Assembly: GCF_000004825.1 (NCBI RefSeq)
Contig: NW_008805076.1
Coordinates: 806,001-870,000, forward strand
Source of the DNA: Heterostelium album PN500
Lineage: Eukaryota > Evosea > Eumycetozoa > Acytosteliales > Acytosteliaceae
Reading direction: 5' to 3'
Length of the DNA stretch: 64,000 nucleotides
This document shows, piece after piece, positions 58,011 to 64,000 of this stretch. Every line of letters begins with the position of its first letter. Within the stretch, counting starts at the first letter, position 1. The notes below the pieces were generated by a model. That model saw only the letters and a list, made by a program, of their open reading frames with translations. It had not been told where the DNA came from and did no database searches. The translations under genes were made by a program, and so were the position numbers.

Positions 58011-61000
58011 TTAGTTGGCTGGTGTTGGAGTGTTGTTTATTAATTTTAGAATGTTTCTGTGGATATCGAAGTCGGATATAATAGATTGGTTGGAGAAATC
58101 GAGTATTTTGTCATCTTGACTGAATAGAATTGAACTGACATGTTTCCAAATGTTGTGGTAGATTATCGCTGTTAGGTCTGATGATTCATCGCAGAGGTAG
58201 AAGTGAGTAGTAGATTTTTCCAGTGACCATTCGTCTTCGTAGTTGGCAATTTGTAGATGTTGTGTGATGTGTTTGAGGTTGAATTTGTTTAGGATGACTC
58301 GACAATTAAAGAAATAATGTGTGTGTGGGTCAAAGTCATTTGCTGAACATAGTTTACAACTGTCTTGTTTGATGTATGCCATACCAGGAAGTGATCTTGA
58401 GAAGAATCTGAATACTGTGTTTCTACCTCTGTGGTGTTTGATGGAGTTAATGTAGTAGAAGATGTTTCGGGTTGATGTAAAGTCTATTTTGGTGGGGGGA
58501 AGAGATAGTTGGAATTGACCTGATGTAAGTACTGGTTTGTGGTGATGGTTGATAAGGTTGTGGTATATGAGTTTAAGTGGTAGTGGTTCGTCATTACGCA
58601 ATATTGGTTTCATTTGATGTGGAGGTAATTTCATAATTGGTCTAAATTGTTGCCAAAGAAGGATGGAATGTTTGAGTGTAGGTGAGGTTATCTTGTTATG
58701 TCTAATTTGGTTACGCCAGCTTTGGTAGTATGGGGAATAGACATCTTGATTTGCAATTACTCTATTTAGTATCCAAATGTGTTGAGAGTCATTTCGTAGT
58801 TTCATATCCCACAATGAAATGCCACCATTTTTCCAATGATGTACTGCTCTGGAGAGTGTCATTGTATTCTTAAATGATTTTGCATCTTCGAAAGGTCTGA
58901 GATTGGATGACCATAGGAACCAAGTGATTATTTTGTTGAGTGATTTGATATCTGATTCTGTGAATTTGTCAAGGTACATGTGGTAAGAGAGTTTTGATAG
59001 TGTGTATGACTTGAGTATTGACATTTTAGTCCTTAGGGTTGTGCCAAACTTCTTCCATTTGATCAGTGATGATTTAACTTCGCTGACTATTGATGAAAGT
59101 GAATGATGTAATCCTTCGGAGTTAAAGAAAAGACCGAGATATCTTTCGTTGACAATTGACTTTGGTATTCTTGTGTCGCCTATGATCGGGGGGTGGTGAA
59201 GATGGTCGCTGCAAGGTGGACCTATTTGGATGATACAACACTTGGTGGGATTGATTTTGGATGATGTGGCTTGGCAGAACAGGTTAAAGATTCTTAATTT
59301 TAGTTTCAGATCTTTATAATTTGCTGAAAATGTGCTACTGTCATCTGCAAATTGTAATAATTTAACCATTGTGTTGAAATCGTTAAGTGGAAGACCGATT
59401 GCTTTGGAATTGAGTATGGCTCTGGCCAAACATTCGATGACTAGAACAAATAACGTTGGTGATAGTGGATCTCCTTGTTTAACTCCTCTGTTGATAGGAA
59501 TAGGGTTAGTTAAAAATCCATTGACAATTACTCTGGCGGTAGAACCTGTGAGAAGGTTCATTATTAGGTTGATTATTTTGTTGTCTATTTTAATGTGTTG
59601 TAGTGTTCTTCTAATAGCGCCGTGAGAGATGCTGTCGAAGGCTTTGTTGAAGTCGAATAATGTTATTAAGCCACTTAATCCTCTGAGTTTGCAGTATTCT
59701 ATTATTTCATTCATCGTGATGATGTTGTCCATGATATATCTCTTGTGTACAAAGCCAGTTTGGTTGTCGTTGATGATTAGGTCTACCAAGGTTTTCATTC
59801 GATTGTTGATTGCTTTGGTGATAACTTTGTAATCGTTGTTGAGTAGTGTTATTGGTCTTCTATTGGCTGGATCGAATATATCACCTTTCTTGTAAATAGT
59901 TGTGATGGTTCCTACTTTGAATTCGCTTGGTAATGGATTGCCTGAGTTGAGTGATTGGTTGTAAAGTTTGGTGAGTATAGGGGCAATGACATCGCAGTGG
60001 GCTCGGTAGAACCAAAGTCCTAAGCCATCTGGGCCAGGTGATTTCCATGGGTTGGATGAATTAATAGTTTCTGTGATCTCTTCGGTTGTGAATTCTCTGG
60101 CAATGCTGTCATCGGTTATTTCACATTTCCATTCGTTAAGTAGTCTATTGTGTATGGTTGGATCATCAGGAACATTTCTGAATAACGATGTGTAGTACTT
60201 CTCCATGATGTTCACCATATCATCGAGATTAGATGTAACCGTGGTTTCATTTAATCTTAAACCGACGATGTTGGTATCTTTTTTGGATTGAGCTAGTTTA
60301 GCGGTTAATAATCGAGAAGGGATTTCACCGTTTAGTTGTTGGTTGACCTTGCGAATTGAATCTCTTAGATTTCTTTCTTCTGTTTGTAACTTGATAAGAT
60401 CTAATTTTGCTGATTGTATGATGTTGTTGGGGAGGTTGGAGTCTATTGTTTTCAGTAAGTTGATTATCGCATTTCTTTTTATTCTTTTCCTTTTCTTTTG
60501 ATAGTTTATGTAGCATTCTATGATTAATGATTTGACTTTTATCCAGTCTTCTATGTTGTTGATGTTGTTGGTGGTGATAATGTTATTAATAAGTGATTGT
60601 ACTTCTGGTTCTAGTGAAGTTTCTTTATCGAGTCTCCACTGTGTTTGTGATAGTTGTGGTGGTGTGATTTTTATGTTTGTTGTGATTGGTGAGTGGTCAG
60701 ATAGTGCTCTAGGGTGTAGTTGGAAGTTGGATGTTTCTATTGTAAATTTGCAATATATTCTGTCTAATCTCTTTTCTGTATCGCCACGTTTCCAAGTGCT
60801 GCTGTTGTTTGTACTATCTAGATCAATAAGATCATGATCATCGCTGAGGAAATCTAATATTGTTGATAGTGGTGAGCTGTCTCCTGGTATACAATTAAAG
60901 TCGCCAGTGCAAATGTCTATATGGTTTGGTAACCAAAGAGAAGTGTTGTTGAAGAGTTGATCAGCAAACAATCTTTGCTCTGGTTTGCTTGCTGGAGCAT

Positions 61001-61334
61001 ATATATGTAGGAGATTGAAGCTATTGTTGAATATTCTTATAGTACACAGAATGAATCTTCCATTAGGATCGATGAGAGAGGGGTATAGATTGATATGCTT
61101 GGAATGAGAGATGATTGCAACCCCAGTTCCTTGACCGTTTGAAGTAGTTATTATCTTATTATTATTATTATTTTTGTTGAAATATGAGTTGAGTGAGGTG
61201 ATTGTGACGTGATTAGTTTCTGTAAGTAGGGTGATGTGTGGTGAAGTAGATGAAATTAAAGAGGCTATATCTTCCAGTGATTTTTGTAGAACTGCGCCCC
61301 TGCAGTTCCATAGAAGTAGCTTAAGGTTGTCCAA
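58011..61334 (-). CDS. Retrotransposon ORF2: APE endonuclease - reverse transcriptase - zinc finger
   Basis: Single open frame of 1107 residues. The N-terminal apurinic-type endonuclease (about 1-230) shows LLLWNCRG, LLTETNH, CTGDFNC, LDRIYC and the terminal LSDHSPI. The reverse transcriptase (about 420-700) has GPDGLG, ITLLN, GFVHKR, DFNKAFDSI, GVKQGDPLSP and the catalytic FADD near residue 663. A C-terminal Cys/His motif (CKLC, then HTHYFFNC) lies near 991-1012, a feature of TRE ORF2 proteins. The enzyme should nick chromosomal DNA and copy the element RNA onto the nick. The 14 bp overlap with ORF1 suggests coupled translation by stop-restart or a frameshift. No frameshift or stop disrupts it. 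Confidence 0.9.
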   Translation of the reverse strand: MDNLKLLLWNCRGAVLQKSLEDIASLISSTSPHITLLTETNHVTITSLNSYFNKNNNNNKIITTSNGQGTGVAIISHSKHINLYPSLIDPNGRFILCTIRIFNNSFNLLHIYAPASKPEQRLFADQLFNNTSLWLPNHIDICTGDFNCIPGDSSPLSTILDFLSDDHDLIDLDSTNNSSTWKRGDTEKRLDRIYCKFTIETSNFQLHPRALSDHSPITTNIKITPPQLSQTQWRLDKETSLEPEVQSLINNIITTNNINNIEDWIKVKSLIIECYINYQKKRKRIKRNAIINLLKTIDSNLPNNIIQSAKLDLIKLQTEERNLRDSIRKVNQQLNGEIPSRLLTAKLAQSKKDTNIVGLRLNETTVTSNLDDMVNIMEKYYTSLFRNVPDDPTIHNRLLNEWKCEITDDSIAREFTTEEITETINSSNPWKSPGPDGLGLWFYRAHCDVIAPILTKLYNQSLNSGNPLPSEFKVGTITTIYKKGDIFDPANRRPITLLNNDYKVITKAINNRMKTLVDLIINDNQTGFVHKRYIMDNIITMNEIIEYCKLRGLSGLITLFDFNKAFDSISHGAIRRTLQHIKIDNKIINLIMNLLTGSTARVIVNGFLTNPIPINRGVKQGDPLSPTLFVLVIECLARAILNSKAIGLPLNDFNTMVKLLQFADDSSTFSANYKDLKLKLRIFNLFCQATSSKINPTKCCIIQIGPPCSDHLHHPPIIGDTRIPKSIVNERYLGLFFNSEGLHHSLSSIVSEVKSSLIKWKKFGTTLRTKMSILKSYTLSKLSYHMYLDKFTESDIKSLNKIITWFLWSSNLRPFEDAKSFKNTMTLSRAVHHWKNGGISLWDMKLRNDSQHIWILNRVIANQDVYSPYYQSWRNQIRHNKITSPTLKHSILLWQQFRPIMKLPPHQMKPILRNDEPLPLKLIYHNLINHHHKPVLTSGQFQLSLPPTKIDFTSTRNIFYYINSIKHHRGRNTVFRFFSRSLPGMAYIKQDSCKLCSANDFDPHTHYFFNCRVILNKFNLKHITQHLQIANYEDEWSLEKSTTHFYLCDESSDLTAIIYHNIWKHVSSILFSQDDKILDFSNQSIISDFDIHRNILKLINNTPTPAN

Positions 61335-62100
61335 TTAGGGCTAAGGGTATTCTCACATGTGTCTGCGTATTACCTGCTGGAGCCTGAGTTCTCTTGTTTT
61401 GATTTGTATCTTCTGAATCTTTAACTTCTCTTTGTCTAACTGTTGTAGTGTCGTTCTTCTTCTTATTTCTCTTCTTATCGGTTGAAGTTGTTGTTGTAGT
61501 TGTAGAAGAAGTTCTTTGTGTAGGTTCTACGTATTTGGTTAGAGTTGAAGTATAACCCGATTCTTCGTCTTTGTAGTCAGCGTCAGAAATGATGACATCT
61601 TTCTCGTAGAGTACCCATGTAGATGCTTTGTATAGTTTAGTGGTATTGTCTTTGGTGGGTAGCAGAGAGGAGACATGTGAAAAAAGAGCATGATTCTTCT
61701 TGTATATCTTCTTGAATTCATCCTCTTTAATTGCTTTAGAGCTGTCTGATGTTGTTATTGCTGATACTTTTAGAAAGTTGAAAGAAGGGAAATAGGCAAC
61801 AATCTTTCTAGGTTTATTTATCGAAAGGTTCTCACTACAGTAAACATGTAGATCATTGAGACGTGATCTGTCAATCCTTCCGTTAAATACAATTCCTTTG
61901 CTTGTCCTACGACCCTCGGGATCTGATACAGTGCTCATAATGAAGAGATCATATAGTTTTTCTAAAATCTTGTTACTGACGTAATTTGATTTAGGAAAGT
62001 ATAGACGTACATGAATGCTCTCTAGTTGTATGAGTTGCATGAAGGTCGCATTGTTGCTAAGCTTTAGATTCTTTTTATAGAACTCGAATAGAGTACTCAT
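61321..62100 (-). CDS. Retrotransposon ORF1 protein
   Basis: Intact frame of 259 residues starting MSTLFEFYKKNLKLSNN. The first 170 residues look folded, with alternating hydrophobic strands. The C-terminal part is Thr- and Lys-rich (TTTTTTST, KKRNKKKND) and would bind nucleic acid. In TRE elements ORF1 is essential for retrotransposition and, in TRE5-A, contacts TFIIIB, which explains tRNA-gene targeting. Whether this protein does the same is inferred. There is no zinc knuckle or coiled coil. Its stop overlaps the ORF2 start by 14 bp. Confidence 0.8.
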   Translation of the reverse strand: MSTLFEFYKKNLKLSNNATFMQLIQLESIHVRLYFPKSNYVSNKILEKLYDLFIMSTVSDPEGRRTSKGIVFNGRIDRSRLNDLHVYCSENLSINKPRKIVAYFPSFNFLKVSAITTSDSSKAIKEDEFKKIYKKNHALFSHVSSLLPTKDNTTKLYKASTWVLYEKDVIISDADYKDEESGYTSTLTKYVEPTQRTSSTTTTTTSTDKKRNKKKNDTTTVRQREVKDSEDTNQNKRTQAPAGNTQTHVRIPLALIGQP

Positions 62101-62349
62101 TTTACTAATTGATTGTTCTTATTGTTATTTAAATGTATATAAATATATATTATAGAATAAAATAAGATTTGATGGTGATTAGATGAATATGTAATAATTA
62201 GTTTAAATTTATATTAAATCTTATATTATTGCAATAATATGTTGTATTATTAATAGTTATTGCTAAATAGTTGATATAAATATGAAAATATAATAATTAT
62301 AAATAGTAGTATACAGTTACTAATTGTATACAAAAAAACGAAAAAACTT
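62101..62349 (-). other. Retrotransposon 5' UTR
   Basis: 249 bp between the ORF1 ATG and the right target-site copy. In TRE elements this region (A-module) holds the internal promoter. Very AT-rich; no motif identified. Confidence 0.5.
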
Positions 62350-62364
62350 TATCCGCATGCGTTT
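62350..62364. repeat. Probable target-site duplication, right copy
   Basis: TATCCGCATGCGTTT between the retrotransposon 5' end and the tRNA gene; partner of 57823-57837. Confidence 0.7.
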
Positions 62365-62394
62365 AATTTTTTTCATTTAAATTTTAAAAGTTTG

Positions 62395-62466
62395 TTGCTC
62401 TGCTGAGATTCGAACTCAGATGACTGGATTCAAAGTCCAGGATACTAACCCTTATATGACAGAGCA
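62395..62466 (-). tRNA. tRNA-Gln (anticodon UUG)
   Basis: 72 nt on the minus strand. The acceptor stem pairs TGCTCTG with CAGAGCA. The anticodon arm is CTGGA-CTTTGAA-TCCAG with anticodon TTG. The T arm is CTGAG-TTCGAAT-CTCAG. The D arm is short with GG in the loop. CCA is not encoded, as expected for a nuclear tRNA. The first base U is typical of Gln tRNA. There is no intron. A T-run soon after the 3' end on this strand could be the Pol III stop. Confidence 0.9.
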
Positions 62467-64000
62467 TTTGATGAATTTTCAATTTTTTTTAAAATTCTAA
62501 GTTCGCTCGAAATAAAAGACATTACTATTTACTCTTTATGCACTTTCCATTTCATATTCACAGGCCCTCCTCCTATCAAAATCGAGCACCTCTTAAAATG
62601 CAAAATACTAAACACCTACAAACCTATTATAAAACGGAGCATACACAAATTCACAGGGGAGATGGAGTGAGAACACTTTATAAAAAAAAAAATTATAAGT
62701 ACAAATATTAAAGATTAATCAATAGAGTTCTAAAATGGACAATTTTATAACATATAATGGAAGAGTAAATTTTCTCCGATAGTTTTGGTCATCCAATGAG
62801 AGATTTGAAAGTAGGTAAAACGAATAAACAGATACCAACTCCCGTATCTAGGCTTGAGCTTTAAAACAATTTTATATTAATTTGCTATCAATTATTTCTT
62901 TTAAACTTTAATCTGAAACAAAAAACAATTTTAAAATTAAACTTGAGATTCTCCGTTCTTTGAAATATATTTAAGATCTTCATTAAAACTAAATTCAAAG
63001 ATTTATGCTTCAGAGATAAATGTCATCATCATATCACCACCCGAACTGAAATGATTTACTTTAATCAATCTAATAACTCTTTACTTTAATTGGAAATTAA
63101 ACAAAACAAGAGTAATCAAACTAGTTGTGATTTAATACCCACATTACAAAGACCAGTTTCAAATATCTGTTTGAAAAAGAAAAGATAATATACACAGAAA
63201 ATTGGTAAAGCGGTGTTAAATGTCACAATCAAACCATTGGATATTGACACTGCACCTCTTCACCAATATTTCGGTGATGGCTGGGCAAATAAAGATTTGT
63301 TTGGAGAGAAAAAGATCTTTGTTCCAAGCTTGACCCTATATGAAAAATTAGAAAAAAAAAGTAAAAGCAGTAAAAACTATAGGATACCAGACCATATTGT
63401 CGCAAACTTGATAATCTTATTGAAAACAAAACATTACTGGTAGATTTGCTGTTTGGTTGACGATGGTAATCAGATTTTTTTTTTTTGCAAATTTTTTTTT
63501 CAAATTTACACAAATTATATTAATTTAAATTAAATGGAGACTCTGGAATGCCTTTCGGTGGTTAACACAGTCATTCGAATGACTTTTTACAATGTTTTGA
63601 TGGGATCACATCAATCAAACTTATCAAATTGAAATCAATAATCAATATTTGTGGAGGGAATGATGTGATACTTGAAACACCACATCCATTTTGTAAATAC
63701 TAAATGATTTTTAGAAAGATCGTGTATGAAATGGATGATTTCATTTCTACAACTTTTTGGATTAAGGCCACCACCCCTACAATTTTGGAAAAAACAAAAC
63801 AAAATAAATGTAAAAGTGACATATAAAAAGATCAGTGCCGGGAAGCAAATGAATAATAGGTCATAAATTCCCAAAATATCTTAGATGGGTGGTATCATTA
63901 TTTGACGATATTTAGTTTTTTTGTATAAACATGCCAAAGATGAAATGTTTCGAAAAAAAAAACAAAATATCTAAAAAAACCAATTTTTTTGAGGTGGATT
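62467..64000. other. Terminal spacer
   Basis: 1.5 kb upstream of the tRNA with no complete gene. T-runs at 62482-62490 and 63474-63500. The only coding-like stretch is at 63187-63443. The final 550 bp show nothing recognisable. Confidence 0.4.
63187..63443 (+). other. Possible exon or gene fragment of unknown family
   Basis: An open frame of about 79 codons without an ATG, ending at TAG (63441-63443) and preceded by a possible acceptor (ACACAG at about 63193-63198). The composition is protein-like (VTIKPLDIDTAPLHQYFGDG, then NKDLFGEKKIFVPSLTLYEK), unlike nearby spacer. It may be the last exon of an unseen gene or a remnant. The family was not recognised. Confidence 0.3.

Larger units (their letters stand above)
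57835..62349 (-). mobile_element. Full-length TRE-like non-LTR retrotransposon beside tRNA-Gln
   Basis: About 4.5 kb on the minus strand: a 5' UTR of about 249 bp, ORF1 (62100-61321), ORF2 (61334-58011) overlapping ORF1 by 14 bp, and a 3' UTR of about 160 bp ending in an A-tail (T-run at 57835-57847). The flanking repeats at 57823 and 62350 look like a target-site duplication. It is on the same strand as the tRNA gene, and its 5' end is about 45 bp from the tRNA 3' end. This fits dictyostelid TRE3-type elements, which integrate downstream of tRNA genes. Both reading frames are undamaged, so this copy may be recent and active. Confidence 0.85.

Noticed and set aside
59332-60837. Plus-strand frames within the retrotransposon
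   Set aside because: Antisense to the intact ORF2, with no start context or domain.
61321-61334. ORF1/ORF2 overlap as a sequencing frameshift
   Set aside because: Short ORF overlaps of this size are normal in TRE elements.
1-64000. CRISPR arrays, bacterial operons or phage
   Set aside because: No regularly spaced repeats; introns, codon use and gene families are eukaryotic.

Overview
The window looks like nuclear DNA of a dictyostelid social amoeba. The spacers are very AT-rich. Genes have short introns (about 60-195 bp) with GTAAGT/GTATGT-type donors, and proteins carry long Asn, Gln, Ser and Thr runs. Several gene families are typical of the group: a 12-TM adenylyl cyclase, ComC/EGF and G8 surface proteins, CBM49 cellulose-binding proteins, a B-box protein family and a tRNA-associated TRE-like retrotransposon. 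Many exons are less AT-rich than I expect for D. discoideum, so another dictyostelid is likely, but the species cannot be fixed from this window.

Layout. 0-7 kb: the 3' end of a SET/Rubisco-LSMT-type methyltransferase gene, then a complete seven-exon ACA-type adenylyl cyclase. 7-21.6 kb: a 5.2 kb stretch with no recognisable gene, an AIG1-type GTPase, a decayed leucine-rich-repeat gene, a minimal RasGAP, a small Myb/SANT-like protein and a small secreted Cys-rich protein. 21.6-29 kb (minus strand): a CUE/DUF1771/Smr protein and a ten-exon ComC/EGF single-pass surface protein. 29.4-45.4 kb: an accessory region. It holds four copies of a secreted CBM49 gene (one intact, two frameshifted, one 5'-truncated), two intact genes and one remnant of an unusual B-box/coiled-coil/Rab-like GTPase fusion, a conserved upstream repeat, an LRMDA-like LRR gene, an orphan gene and a Cry delta-endotoxin-like gene with introns. 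45.6-56.3 kb: a secreted G8-domain protein, a membrane-tethered PHP phosphoesterase and a nine-exon orphan alpha-helical protein. 56.3-62.5 kb: a full-length TRE-like non-LTR retrotransposon and an older truncated relative, both on the 3' side of a tRNA-Gln(UUG) gene. The last 1.5 kb holds only a possible gene fragment.

The genes do not form one operon-like pathway. Several fit dictyostelid development and social life: cAMP synthesis, cell-surface ComC and G8 proteins, and cellulose binding. The most unusual part is the CBM49/B-box-GTPase cluster. The two intact B-box-GTPase paralogs are almost identical except in a block covering the nucleotide-binding switches, where they differ sharply. 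Exon boundaries were read by eye from reading frame and GT-AG sites. In every complete multi-exon model the phases close and the total length is a multiple of three.
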